Positions 13,070 through 22,857 of a DNA stretch of 64,000 nt are shown in pieces. The translations under genes were made by a program, and so were the position numbers. Positions within the stretch are counted from its first letter, which is position 1; the number at the start of each line of letters is the position of its first letter. The notes under the pieces are model-generated. The model searched no databases. It saw only the letters and a program-made list of their open reading frames with translations, and was not told the origin of the DNA. The stretch covers positions 1 to 64,000 of the forward strand of contig MSJI02000728.1 in the NCBI GenBank assembly GCA_001931905.2, in the 5' to 3' direction. The stretch is from Cladosporium sp. IMV 00045 (lineage: Eukaryota; Ascomycota; Dothideomycetes; Cladosporiales; Cladosporiaceae).

Positions 13070-13681
13070 CTAATCCTTCTCAAATCCATTCCATCGGGGA
13101 AAATCTTGCGTATCGAGCCCGAATAGATCAAGCGTCCGGCCAACCATTTGATCCACGAATTGTTCGATCGTATCAGGTTTCGTGTAAAATGCGGGCACAG
13201 TGGGACAGATGATAGCCCCCGCTTGTGTTACCCCGAGCATGTTTCTGATGTGAATCTCACTCAACGGAGTTTCTCGAAGACCGAGAACAAGTCGGCGTCG
13301 TTCTTTCAAGACAACGTCTGCAGCTCGCGAGATCAAATCATCGCAATAGCCTGCGTTGATGGCAGCCATCGTCTTCACGCTGCAGGGAAGTACCACCATG
13401 CCGTCTGCATGGAACGATCCACTGGAAATGGGCGCAGCTTGATCGCGATTTGAATAGCTGTGGTCCGCAAGCGCGCGCACTGCTGCTGGAGTATAGTCGG
13501 TTTCGTAGCGGATAGTTGCTTCCGCCCAGTGACTGAGTATGAGATGCGTCTCGACGTTTAGTCGACGTAGAGCGATCAGAGCTTTGATGCCGAGTAATGC
13601 GCCAGTGGCGCCTGTCATGGCGACGATGATCCTTGTCCTTCGTCTTGGCTGGCCATCAAGTCCGTTTTCAGCGTCTCTCAT
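13070..13681 (-). CDS. PAD1: Flavin prenyltransferase (UbiX/PAD1 family)
   Basis: UbiX/PAD1 transfers a dimethylallyl group to reduced FMN and makes prenylated FMN, the cofactor of UbiD/FDC decarboxylases. The single-exon frame gives 203 residues. RIIVAMTGATGALLGIKAL is the flavodoxin-like phosphate loop, and HLILSHWAEATI follows. GSFHADGMVVLPCSVKTMA and DLISRAADVVLKERRRLVL are the FMN and prenyl-phosphate binding blocks. RETPLSEIHIRNML and PAFYTKPDTIEQFVDQMVGR complete the family pattern. A short unconserved start (MRDAENGLDGQPRRR) has no obvious mitochondrial signal by eye. It is divergent from FDC1, sharing a 586-bp promoter with CGG palindromes. In fungi this pair detoxifies cinnamic, ferulic and sorbic acids. 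The gene looks intact, so it could supply cofactor even if the neighbouring decarboxylase is impaired. Confidence 0.92.
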   Translation of the reverse strand: MRDAENGLDGQPRRRTRIIVAMTGATGALLGIKALIALRRLNVETHLILSHWAEATIRYETDYTPAAVRALADHSYSNRDQAAPISSGSFHADGMVVLPCSVKTMAAINAGYCDDLISRAADVVLKERRRLVLGLRETPLSEIHIRNMLGVTQAGAIICPTVPAFYTKPDTIEQFVDQMVGRTLDLFGLDTQDFPRWNGFEKD

Positions 13682-14267
13682 GATCGCGGATGGTTTTGTG
13701 GTAGTTTGAGAATAAGTGTATGCAAGAAGCGTACAACTGAGAAGTTGGATGAGGGTTCGTGTCTTTGAATCACGCTCAAAATGAAAGTAAAAGATTTTTG
13801 ATTGCCAGGAGAATGATTGAAACCCTTCTGTGCGAAGACATGTTCATAAAGTAGTCAAATGGGCGGACTCGCGGGCATCAATCACTAAAGAGTGGCGCGT
13901 AACGATGCAGTTTCCGCTGCGGAATCTACTCGGGGGGTCCGCCCGTGCAATGACGCAGTTTCCGCTGCAGAATCCGTTCGGGGAATCCGCTCGTACATTC
14001 CGCCATTGGGATTCCGCAAAGCCTCCGACTATGTCCATCCAGATCGTGTGAACGTTACGGATGTCAATCTGTCACAATGACATTCGCCGCGTCAGCTCAG
14101 CGCGGTTTGAGCACTCCGGATACATCGTGCAAATGCTTGGTCCGCTAAGGCGATCAAGAGTAATATATATATACTCCCATTCACCGGCCGTCAAGAACAA
14201 TCTCCCCAAAGCATTCAAATCTCTCTCGTCTTACCCGCCCATCTGATCCGAAACATCAACTTTCACC
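13682..14267. promoter_or_regulatory. Divergent PAD1-FDC1 promoter with repeated CGG palindromes
   Basis: The region holds TTCCGCTGCGGAA, a 13-bp palindrome, at 13912-13924. A copy with one mismatch, TTCCGCTGCAGAA, lies 47 bp on at 13959-13971. Single ATTCCGC or AATCCGC elements follow at 13984-13990, 13998-14004 and 14011-14017. Paired CGG triplets of this kind are typical sites of Zn2Cys6 dimers. A TATATATATA string at 14164-14173, about 100 bp before the FDC1 start, is a likely TATA box. The same palindrome type stands before the broken Zn2Cys6 gene at 22.9 kb. Binding is inferred, not shown. Confidence 0.6.
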
Positions 14268-15605
14268 ATGAGCACTTCTAAGCAACACCATCTGTCACCA
14301 TCCAACCAGGTGCTTCCCCACCTCAACTTCCGATCTTTCGTCGAGTCGCTGAAAGCGGACGGAGATCTAATCGAGATCGACGACGAGCTTGATCCTCACC
14401 TCGAAGCTGGAGCTATCATCCGCAAGGTCTGCGAAACAGATGGGAAAGCGCCTCTGCTGAACAATCTGAAAGGCGCGAAGGATGGACTCTGGAGAATCCT
14501 AGGCGCACCAGCATCGCTTCGAAGTGATCCGTCGCAAAAGTATGGACGAATCGCTCGACACCTTGCATTGCCACCAACGGCTTCAATGAAGGATATCCTC
14601 GACAAGATGCTGTCAGCCGCCCATGCTGAGCCCATCCCGCCGAATGTTGTTGAGAGCGGGCCTGTGAAGGAGAACAAGCTCGTAGACGGCGAGTTTGACT
14701 TGTCATCTCTTCCGGCACCCTTCCTCCATCAAGCGGATGGTGGAAAATACATCCAGACTTATGGCATGCACGTGGTGCAGTCTCCTGATGGGTCGTGGAC
14801 TAATTGGTCGATTGCACGTGCTATGGTGCACGATAAGAACCACTTGACCGGCCTAGTGATTGAGCCACAGCACATTTGGCAGATCCACCAGATGTGGAAG
14901 AAGCAGGGGAAAGACGTTCCTTGGGCCCTGTCATTTGGCGTACCTCCTGCAGCCATCATGGCTGCCAGCATGCCTATCCCTGACGGTGTCACTGAATCCG
15001 GTTATATCGGTGCAATGACCGGATCCGCGCTCGACGTCGTCAAATGCGACACCAACGATCTCTACGTTCCTGCCAACGCCGAGATTGTACTGGAGGGCAC
15101 TCTTTCGATCTCCGAGACCGCCCCCGAAGGGCCGTTTGGGGAGATGCATGGTTACGTCTTCCCTGGAGACACACACCAATGGCCGCTCTACAAGGTCAAC
15201 ACCATTACGTATCGTAATGGCGCTATTCTTCCAGTTTCGAACTGCGGCAGAATTACTGACGAGACCCATACGTTGATTGGACCCCTCGCCGCAGCGCAGA
15301 TTCAACAGCTTTGCCAGGGCGCTGGCCTGCCCATTACCGACGCTTTCGCGCCCTTCCAGACGCAAGTGACCTGGGTGGCCTTGAAAGACGAGACTTTCTA
15401 CGAGGAGTGCCGTGGATTCCCTCTGATTCCTTACATGTCGCATGGCACCGGGCCTCCCGTGCAGGGCGGCAAGGTTGTGTCGGACGCGTTGATGCCTGCT
15501 GAATACGAGGGGAGACAGGATTGGCAGCAAGCCAGCTTCAAGCATTCTTACCCACAGTCGCTGCAGGAAAGCGTCGACGCAAGGTGGGCTGCCTGGGGAC
15601 TCTGA
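14268..15605 (+). CDS. FDC1: Ferulic/phenylacrylic acid decarboxylase (UbiD/FDC1 family) with internal deletion
   Basis: FDC1 removes CO2 from cinnamic, ferulic and sorbic acids using prenylated FMN. The single frame gives 445 residues. Family blocks are [67 protein letters not shown] and [12 protein letters not shown]. The block WSIAR carries the active-site Arg and [10 protein letters not shown] the two catalytic Glu. Fungal homologues are about 500 residues. Here VTWVALK (to residue 373) is followed directly by [17 protein letters not shown], and roughly 60 residues normally between them are absent. The reading frame is kept and no splice sites are present. The missing part belongs to the C-terminal core near the active site, so activity is doubtful. 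The remaining sequence is very well conserved, which suggests a recent deletion or an unusual short form. Confidence 0.9.
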   Translation: MSTSKQHHLSPSNQVLPHLNFRSFVESLKADGDLIEIDDELDPHLEAGAIIRKVCETDGKAPLLNNLKGAKDGLWRILGAPASLRSDPSQKYGRIARHLALPPTASMKDILDKMLSAAHAEPIPPNVVESGPVKENKLVDGEFDLSSLPAPFLHQADGGKYIQTYGMHVVQSPDGSWTNWSIARAMVHDKNHLTGLVIEPQHIWQIHQMWKKQGKDVPWALSFGVPPAAIMAASMPIPDGVTESGYIGAMTGSALDVVKCDTNDLYVPANAEIVLEGTLSISETAPEGPFGEMHGYVFPGDTHQWPLYKVNTITYRNGAILPVSNCGRITDETHTLIGPLAAAQIQQLCQGAGLPITDAFAPFQTQVTWVALKDETFYEECRGFPLIPYMSHGTGPPVQGGKVVSDALMPAEYEGRQDWQQASFKHSYPQSLQESVDARWAAWGL

Positions 15606-16193
15606 AGATGGGGAATCCGAGCAACGTTGGTGCAATTATTACTAGATTGAGTCTACGTCGAGTCTATAGTCCTTCCACACTGCGAATTACAACACTTTTC
15701 TTTCAAGTCATAAGAGCGGAGTTTCCGATTGCTCAGGTCCTCCGGATCTCTCTCCTATCTTCAAAAACATGACAACTGTCATGTCACGACATTGGCATAC
15801 GGCCTTTATTTGCAGTGAAGCAGTTTGCGGTTGAGCTTTGAAAGATTGCACCAGCGTCTCACCTAACGATGTTGAGTGCTTGATTGTGCGACCAAGGAAT
15901 CCTCGGCGTTGTCTCCCATAGGGTTCGGAAGGCGGTCGTGTGGAGGGCCGTCCATCGTTTGATCTGACATCAGGTTATTCCAGAAGGATGCACAACCCTA
16001 ACGTTAAGCTACCGGGATTGACCTAACCGCGGCGATTTAAGCTTTCCGCCTGCTTTCCGTCGCATTGTTGGTGACGAATGGCGGGCGCGGACGACGGCAA
16101 TTGCGTTACAGGAGCGACTCTGTGTAGAAGATCCTCTCTCCCAGCAAGGTTCTCGAACTTCTCTTTGCTCGTGCTAGACAATCAAGAAAGACA
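15606..16193. promoter_or_regulatory. Promoter region of flavin-reductase-like gene, CGG half sites
   Basis: Mostly featureless. TTTCCGCC at 16043-16050 and TTTCCGTC at 16054-16061, about 135-150 bp before the next start codon, resemble half sites of the PAD1-FDC1 palindromes. Confidence 0.4.
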
Positions 16194-17049
16194 ATGGTTC
16201 TCTACGTGCCAGGTCGCACTCCTCATGGACTGCCGAGAGATCCGTTCAAGGTGTGCTTGACCCCTTGGCCCTTACCACTTGGGATATGCTCGAGCTGACA
16301 TCTAACAATCAATTTTCTCCTAAAGGCATGCGTGATCCCGCGACCAATCGGAAGGATCTCCACACGGTCGTCGGACGGATGCGACAATCTCGCACTTTAC
16401 AGGTAGGTTAGCTTGTTGCAATTTGTGTTGCGGACTGCCTGGATCGTTTCCTTGCAACTGCAAAGAGCGCCGCTAACCATGATGTAGCCAGTTCAATAAA
16501 CTGACGTTTGATCCGCCGTATGTCATGTTTTCCGCCAATCAAACAGATAAGAACGACCGAAAAGACACCACGATAAACGCCGAAAGTACTGGATCTTTTG
16601 CTTGGAACATCTGCACATGGGACCTGAGAGAGGCGATTAACATTACTTCCGAGCAGACTCCTTTCGGAGAAGACGAGTTTCAGAAGGCAGGCCTTGAAAA
16701 GTCGATGTCAACATCACTCGACCACGAGGTTCCCATGGTCAAAAAATCACCTATCAGGTTTGAGTGTACCTATCACTCCACCGTCCGTCTCCCTGGTAAT
16801 CCGCCTATGGGTACCGTGGACATCATCATTGGCAAAGTTGCCGCCATCCACATATCGGATCATGAAGGACTCGTTGACTTTTCAAAGGTGCAACCGATTG
16901 CCAGATGCGGTTATTACACATATGCAGTGGTTCGCGAGACCTTCGAGATGATGCCTCCAGAAGATGGGAAAATGGCGTATGGATTGGAGGGAAACGCAGC
17001 TCGGAATGCGAGAGAACATGGCGACATGGAGAACGGCAGAATAAACTGA
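16194..17049 (+). CDS. Flavin reductase-like (DIM6/NTAB) FMN-binding protein
   Basis: Three exons (16194-16250, 16326-16402, 16488-17049), introns 75 and 85 nt, 231 residues. After MVLYVPGRTPHGLPRDPFK the protein shows ACVIPRPIGRISTRSSDGCDNLALYSQFNKLTFDPPYVMFSANQT, the split-barrel FMN-binding start of flavin reductase-like proteins. FAWNICTWDLREAIN and PIRFECTYHSTVRLPGNPP follow, with VDIIIGKVAAIHI and PIARCGYYTYAVV at the end. Members bind FMN and either pass reduced flavin to partner enzymes or act on small aromatic or amino-acid-derived compounds. It lies 0.6 kb downstream of FDC1 in the same direction. UbiX needs reduced FMN, so a supply role is possible; that is inference. All splice phases agree and the frame is clean. 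Confidence 0.8.
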
Positions 17050-17508
17050 AAGAAGGATAGATCAAAGTCACCTTTCCTGAGACAATATCATTTGAGATGA
17101 AGAAGGAAGTTGTGTTGGCATGTTATTGACTTGATACCTGTACCTTCCGACAACCTGGCTCGCTGATCAATTATGGCTCATGCTTTACTAAAGAATATTA
17201 TTAAGCAGAACTAGAATGTACTGGTTAGCTATCCGTACATAACTCTAAGGAGGAAGTGACCCGCCACGTGAGCTTTCCTATGATCACGAGGATAGTATAG
17301 TCTTCAAATTTCATTATACAATACCGTGGATGTGTCGATTCAACGTGGACCTCAATTATCAGATCTCCAATCAAGTACCGGGCTAGAAGAGAACTTGAGA
17401 CAGCTCTTTATATCGTAAGTTGTGGTTGAGGAGAGCTTCAAACAAGGATACAGTGTTGTACATGCAAACATTGAGAGATTTTTTCGTCTCGAGACAAGAT
17501 GCAGAGCT
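17050..17508. other. Intergenic, convergent gene ends
   Basis: Between the flavin-reductase-like gene and the end of the Zn2Cys6 pseudogene. No gene seen. Confidence 0.45.
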
Positions 17509-18143
17509 TCAAAAGCCCAAGTAAGGTACATTTAAATCGCTGTCAACCAGATGGTTCTCGCTAAAGAAGTTCAAGCCTAGACCAAATATCAGTGGGATGA
17601 ACGACAGTCCGGTGATAATTGGGCAAAACAAACTCCAATCGAATTCACTCAGCTCTTGTGTATTTTGTCCCGCATCAATTATACTTGCAATGTTGGATCT
17701 GGCTTGAGTGTACATTCTAGATGGAAGTATGTGAGATGAGCCTTGATCTGATACAGTTGACGGTGCACTTCAAGACTTACTCATCATTCCAGTCGTTTTC
17801 TTGGCGAACTGTAATGCACTCCCCCAGTTCGTCTCCCCGACCGTTGTCTGCTGTGCATGGAATGCCATCTTTGCGCTGCTTGAGGAGATCTTGCAGAGCC
17901 CGTAAATAGCTTGAGTGCGAGGACGAAAGCCAGGCCTGGTGATCAAATGCTCCTTCTGATTGGTTCATGTGTTGTTCGTGGGAAAGCAGGTCCAAGAAGG
18001 TAGTCTGCACTTGCCGAAGGAATGATGTTTCTGGTATTCCCAAGGGCGTCTCTATAAACTCCACTGTAATAGCAGCACTAAGCCCCGCGTGGATCATGGA
18101 CCATGAACGGAGCGGTAGCTGAGTGAATTTGCAGAGGTCGATG

Positions 18144-18651
18144 CAAACCTGCTTTTGGTACCCTTACCCATTAAATTTGTGCTACCCTTACCCATGATTT
18201 GGGTACCCATAGAGGTGGCGCCTCACCCTTACCCATAATGGGTACCCGTTCTAGCAAGTCTTGGCATTCTTATGCCCGCCTTTTCCGATTTCGGGTGGGG
18301 TATAGGTCATGTCTAGCGGCTCTTATGCAAATCCTCGTATATTCATCTCTCACAAGCGAAGCGAATATGTCAGTTAAGCAATGAGCTTATATAACACTAA
18401 ATGAATTGATCCCACGATGTTTCAAAGCTGTTAATAGTCTACTAATCGAGCTAAGCTCGGACGCTGCCTAGCCCTACCCGGTCTTATGAGATGCTTTCGA
18501 CGAATTAGAGTAAGTAATATTATCAGATCTTATCAAATGGGTACCCTTTAGGTACCCTTACCCACTAAATCTCTTATTCATACCCTTACCCATCCCCTTA
18601 AGAGTGGTACCCTTACCCGTGAAATGGGTACCCTTACCAAAAGCAGGTTTG
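18144..18651. mobile_element. hAT-type MITE, copy 1 (RIP-mutated)
   Basis: A 508-bp non-autonomous DNA element with inverted ends CAAACCTGCTTTTGGTA and its complement at the right end. It is flanked by the 8-bp target duplication GGTCGATG (18136-18143 and 18652-18659). Eight-base duplications point to the hAT superfamily. Both subterminal parts hold many GGTACCC and CCCTTACCC units in both orientations, likely transposase sites. No coding capacity. It sits inside the Zn2Cys6 gene. Against copy 2 (32.7 kb) it differs at 20 positions by my alignment, and every one is C-to-T or G-to-A in this copy. Confidence 0.92.
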
Positions 18652-19164
18652 GGTCGATGAAAGCCCGCATCGTACCTTCTGTACTCGTTTTGACGCTCAG
18701 CAGAACCTCGTCGATCTGACTTGGGTGGCCAGATCGATCCATCGTCTTCAGTGCTGGCCTGCATATCACGCCGCAAAGGTATCCACAATAGAGTCTAAGC
18801 GTCAGAAGTTCGGCGAGCGCTCGGAGACTTGGCTGTACGGACCTTGCGTGCTTTATCATGCTGTCGTCGGCGTCGAAGACCTTCAAATGGCGAATGTAAC
18901 CGCGAATCTTTTCCAATGAGCATCTTGAAGTCTCGGACTCGGCCAACCATAAACAGGTCAAGTCTACCAGGCCGCTCATGGATTCTTGGTACGTCCTGGT
19001 CTTTGCCACGACATCTCCAACTTTTGCAAAGCGCGTGTAAGATGACGACAGAGCGTCTCTATCAAAACACACGGATAGAATGCAGTCTTGCCATTTTATC
19101 ATAGCCCATGTTTAGTCTTCACCTTCGGAATCGCCCATCGTCTCTCGAGACAGTAGTCTGTGCA

Positions 19165-21832
19165 CAGGGTGGGCAATGAACGAGCACTAAACAGTTCGTT
19201 CGGTTCGTTCGGACCCTATTAAACAAATGAACATACGCTTAATTATATAATTGATCGAATGAACAAATATATGTGTTCGTTCACCATGTTCAAGGTGTTC
19301 GGTGTGCCGCTTGGCTTGCCCTAACCCCAACCCTCTCTTTCGATCCCGAGCGCATCGCCCTAAGCGACGACAGCGAATCCGGGGTCCCCGCTCCACGTAT
19401 CGACCGTGCGTAGCACTATAGGGGTCTATCCGTGAGGGCGATTATGGGGAAACGCGACCGTGTCGTCGCCGCCCACGCCGCTAAACTACGTCGCGTCCTA
19501 TAGAATATAGCATAAGCGCTTTATTAGACTTCCAGAACACACCAGACTAGTAGGCAAGCGACTCGCACGCAGATGAACGAGATGAAAGCACAACAGCACG
19601 GTGTTTACTAACTGTCTTCCGTAGCGTCGGTCTACATACTACTAATCTCGTGCCGACACTACCGAACAAACAGCCGAAGAGCAGTTAGATCTGGAGGCAT
19701 AGAGAGGCCGTGACCGACCTAAAGGACGGCCTAAACAAATGGCTTTGCCGCATCTACTACGAGGAGCTGTCGCAAAGCTTAATCGTGTGCTTGCCATGCG
19801 AACCTACGAACCAGCCGATCCGTCACCTTATGCAATGCCACGGATTCGACAAGTCTGGTAACAAACATGCTTTGAAGCGCTCGCGTGATAGCGAACATCG
19901 AGATGGGAACGTAGCGGTTATGATAATTAAACGCCAGAAACGTTCGTAAGAGGAGATATTCGACCGCGAAGGCTAGAAGAGGACGTATCTAGAATGGCTT
20001 ATATCTAGCAATCAGTCACTACGCCAAGCTTCGGGGGATAAAGTTAAGGCCTTGATTTCGTTTAGGAATCCTATAGTAGAGCCTCTAGTACTATAGAGCT
20101 ACTATACACTACGAGACTAGATTATCGAAGCTTTTACTGCCGCGAAACCCATGGTCATAGAGTCTTTATAGATGGCAAGAAGCACAATCACTATTAGTTT
20201 CGACTATTGGCTTACGGATAATAAGCTCGATCTGCTAGGCGTCGTCGCTCACTATTTAGATAGCAATCTCGAACTCAAGACCGTCCTACTTGCGCTTAAG
20301 CCTTCCTACGGCCACAATGCATAAGAACTCTAGGAGACGTTACTATCTGTACTTCGGGAGTACAAGATTAGTAACAAGATTAGCTACTTCATTGCAGACA
20401 ACGCTACTAATAACGATGCCGCCTTGCGCCTTCTGTCCCGTTACATCGACGTTAAACCAGCCAGATAGAGGTTGCGTTATAGCGGCCATGTGATCAACCT
20501 CGTTATCAAGGCCATACTATATGGCGTCGATAGCGAGTGCATGCTCGATGCGGCTCTCTCGGAGGCGGACCATAGAGGGGATAGCGAGTTGTTTAATACT
20601 TCGATAGTATCCAAATTTGAAGCAGTCCTCCGCTCTAAAGACGAATCATTACGACTCGATGCCTAGCGGAAGAAGGGTCCGATCGGCAAGCTACACAACC
20701 TTATCGTGTATATCAAGAGCGGCTTAGCGAGACAACGCTTCTTCGAAGCTAAGTAAGGCGAGACGGACACACGGTTATATCGGGTGATCGTGAATAGCGG
20801 GGTGCGGTGGAACTCCGCTTATGAGATGATCGAGCGTGCCTTCCAGGTTAAGGACGCATTACAACTGTACTAAGAGCACTTCAGGTGTAGCGGCACTAAT
20901 CGCCTCGATAGCCGCGACTGCCTATTAGCAGACGATTAGTAAGAGCTAAGAGACTTGCTTAAGCTATTGCGACCCATGAAGGAAGCCTCCTTGAAAGTCT
21001 AAGCTGTGGCTAAAGATGGCTAGAATAGCGCATTATGGCAGAGCCTATCCATCTTGAATTAGCTACTATCTACTATCGAGGTTCTTAAGAGAACGCTGCC
21101 TAGGAATCACTTCAGAGCATGTATTAACCTCGGTTAGAAGAAGCTGGATAAGTACTACGCGTTAAGTGATGCCACACCGGCGTATCGTCTTGCGATATTC
21201 CTGCATCCTTATTTCAAACGGCGTTGGTTCGAGCGGCACTGGATAGGGAAGACGTCCTGGCTTAAGAGCGCCGATGAAGTCATGAACAGGGCCTAGCAAG
21301 ATGCGAAGCGGCAGTGGCCGAATGAAGTGACTGTGTCGTTACCAAAGCAACAGGAGATGGACGCCTTTAATGCTTATAACCACGACATCGATGACGATAC
21401 GGATAACGACGAGCTGGCCCGGTACCTACGAGAGGAGCGTGCCCCGCAGGGCACTCGCCCGCTTACCTGGTGGCGTGAACACCACCACAGATTTCCCCTA
21501 CTAAGGCATCTCGCGTTCGAGGTCCTCGCAGCGCCTTTAAGCTCTTGCGCAGACGAGCGAATCTTTTCGATGGCTGGAGACGTTATCAACGATGAGCGAC
21601 CGAACACAATGGAGGAGTTGGCGGAGGCTTACTAGGGTCTACGCAGCTGGTACTCTGAAGGACTACTGTGATCGATGTAGTAATTCACGATGCTAAGCAC
21701 ATTTGAGGACCGTGCACCGAACGAACGATGAACACAGAAGTAGACCCTGAACAAATGAACAAGACCCATTGGACAAGCCAAACAAACGAGCAATACGCCT
21801 GTTCGGTGTTCGTTTGTTCACTGCCCACCCTG
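19165..21832 (+). mobile_element. hAT transposon with dead, RIP-like mutated transposase
   Basis: A 2,668-bp element bounded by inverted repeats CAGGGTGGGCAATGAAC / CAGGGTGGGCAGTGAAC and the 8-bp duplication TCTGTGCA (19157-19164, 21833-21840). Subterminal DNA is rich in GTTCGTTC strings. A transposase reads in one frame from about 19710 to 21635 on the plus strand. Recognisable parts are DYWLTDNKLDLLGVVAHYLD, ISYFIADNATNNDAALRLLS, VIVNSGVRWNSAYEMIERAF and the hAT C-terminal dimerisation region (FEVLAAPLSSCADERIFSMA). About 19 stop codons interrupt this frame; all are TAA or TAG, none TGA. The element is therefore inactive. It disrupts the Zn2Cys6 gene, which runs in the opposite direction. 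Its ends differ from those of the MITE, so the two belong to different hAT families. Confidence 0.92.
19710..21635 (+). pseudogene. hAT transposase relic
   Basis: Single reading frame of about 640 codons with stops at, among others, 19947, 20322, 20331, 20466, 20664, 20754, 20871, 20937, 20940, 21000, 21021, 21060, 21135 and 21294. No frameshift is needed. The N-terminal part (MQCHGFDKSGNKHALKRS) may be what is left of a BED-type zinc finger. The middle carries the RNase H-like core regions, and PLTWWREHHHRFPLLRHLAF plus the following block is the dimerisation domain. Gln (CAA, CAG) or Trp (TGG) codons changed by C-to-T or G-to-A explain every stop. The true start is not clear. Confidence 0.85.
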
Positions 21833-22857
21833 TCTGTGCAGCCCTATGCTCATTGCCAGTCTGTAGACTGTACCAAGCAAAGACCAAGCGGCATCTGCTT
21901 GGCCGTCATTCTGGAGGAAGAATGACAAAAGAAGCATGGCCTGGACTGTACTTGACTGTGGACGCAGCAGAAAATTGGCCATCCTCGCAAAATGGAAGGC
22001 AGAACTGGCAAATTGACGTGACTTCTTGATGCGTTGATCTGGTGCTTGATCCGACATTTGTGCACCGCAGGCGAGAATGGCACACATAAGGCTTCTGCCA
22101 CCTTGATTTGCCAGTGAATGGAAAGTGTGGTCCGGACCGAGCGATGATGTCGCATATTCTGTGCATCGCTCCAGAGATGTCAGGATGAGGGCCTCCAAGT
22201 CCTCATGTCGTGGAACAAACGGGAAGAGAGGCGACACTATCGTTTGGTAGGCTTGTATGTATCTTTGATACCTCAGTCAGTAGATGAGAATAAGCTTCGG
22301 CCGCATAGGTGCATACTTCAGGACTTCGGCATGGGAGGATGCGACATTGAAATGCGATTCTTCGGTCCCGCTGGCCTGGTTGCCGGCCATGAAAGGATAT
22401 GAGGTAGCGGCATTCTCCAGGCCTAGGGCTGGACGAATCGACTGTGTGAAGTGGGTGTGTGACGAGACCGCGCCGCGGCGTTGATGAATGATGGCATCGA
22501 GTTTGCCCCAAGCTGTGATTGGGAGCAAGTGGAGGTGGGACCAGAGTAGTCCGGATTCCTGCTTGACTGATCTTGCGTAGCACCCTGACCTCCCGCATCG
22601 GCAGCTGGAGGGACGTCATGTTGACGATGGCTTCCATCAGAGTGCGCACGGTTTGTCGGAATGTCATCTCTTCTCTCGGCGCTGTGCGACGGTCGATGGC
22701 GCTCACCATCTCCCTCTGAGCCCGTCGGGCGTTGTGCTGTGCAGGAATCGCCTCGCCCTCTCTTCGCACAGTTATCACAAGGGTAGACACCGCTGCATTT
22801 GATCTTCCTTTTGGCGCAGAACGCGCATGCTTGTCCGTATACCCGTCGCCTGTCCAT

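Larger units (their letters stand above)
17509..22857 (-). pseudogene. Zn2Cys6 transcription factor disrupted by a hAT transposon and a MITE
   Basis: Start at 22857 (MDRRRVYG). ACAFCAKRKIKCSGVYPCDNC is the start of a complete Zn(II)2Cys6 cluster (CX2CX6CX5CX2CX8C). Introns fit at 22513-22589, 22272-22316 and 17717-17780. The middle domain of fungal regulators is clear (QAMLLLSFFLQNDGQADAAW, then YRLAMSIGLHR). At that Arg the gene is cut by the 2,668-bp hAT element. It resumes as LLSRETMGDSEGED, meets a TAA (19111-19113) and continues TWAMIKWQDCILSVCFDR. At TEGTMRAFID a 508-bp MITE is inserted. Beyond it the frame goes on as LCKFTQLPLRSWSMIHAGLS to the stop at 17509. Removing each element with one 8-bp duplication restores a continuous frame, so the gene was functional before the insertions. 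Next to PAD1/FDC1 it may have been their regulator, a place taken by SdrA in Aspergillus niger; that is inference. Confidence 0.85.

Noticed and set aside
19710..21635. Reassigned genetic code (TAA/TAG read as Gln) because the transposase frame has only these stops
   Set aside because: Other genes in the window end in TAA, TAG and TGA at normal positions, and CAA/CAG codons also occur in the same frame. RIP explains the pattern.
19165..21832. The hAT element as the parent of the MITE
   Set aside because: Terminal repeats differ completely (CAGGGTGGGCA versus CAAACCTGCTT).
22513..22589. Frameshift after the Zn2Cys6 cluster
   Set aside because: A 77-nt intron (GTCAGG...CACAG) joins the frames in correct phase, so no indel is needed there.
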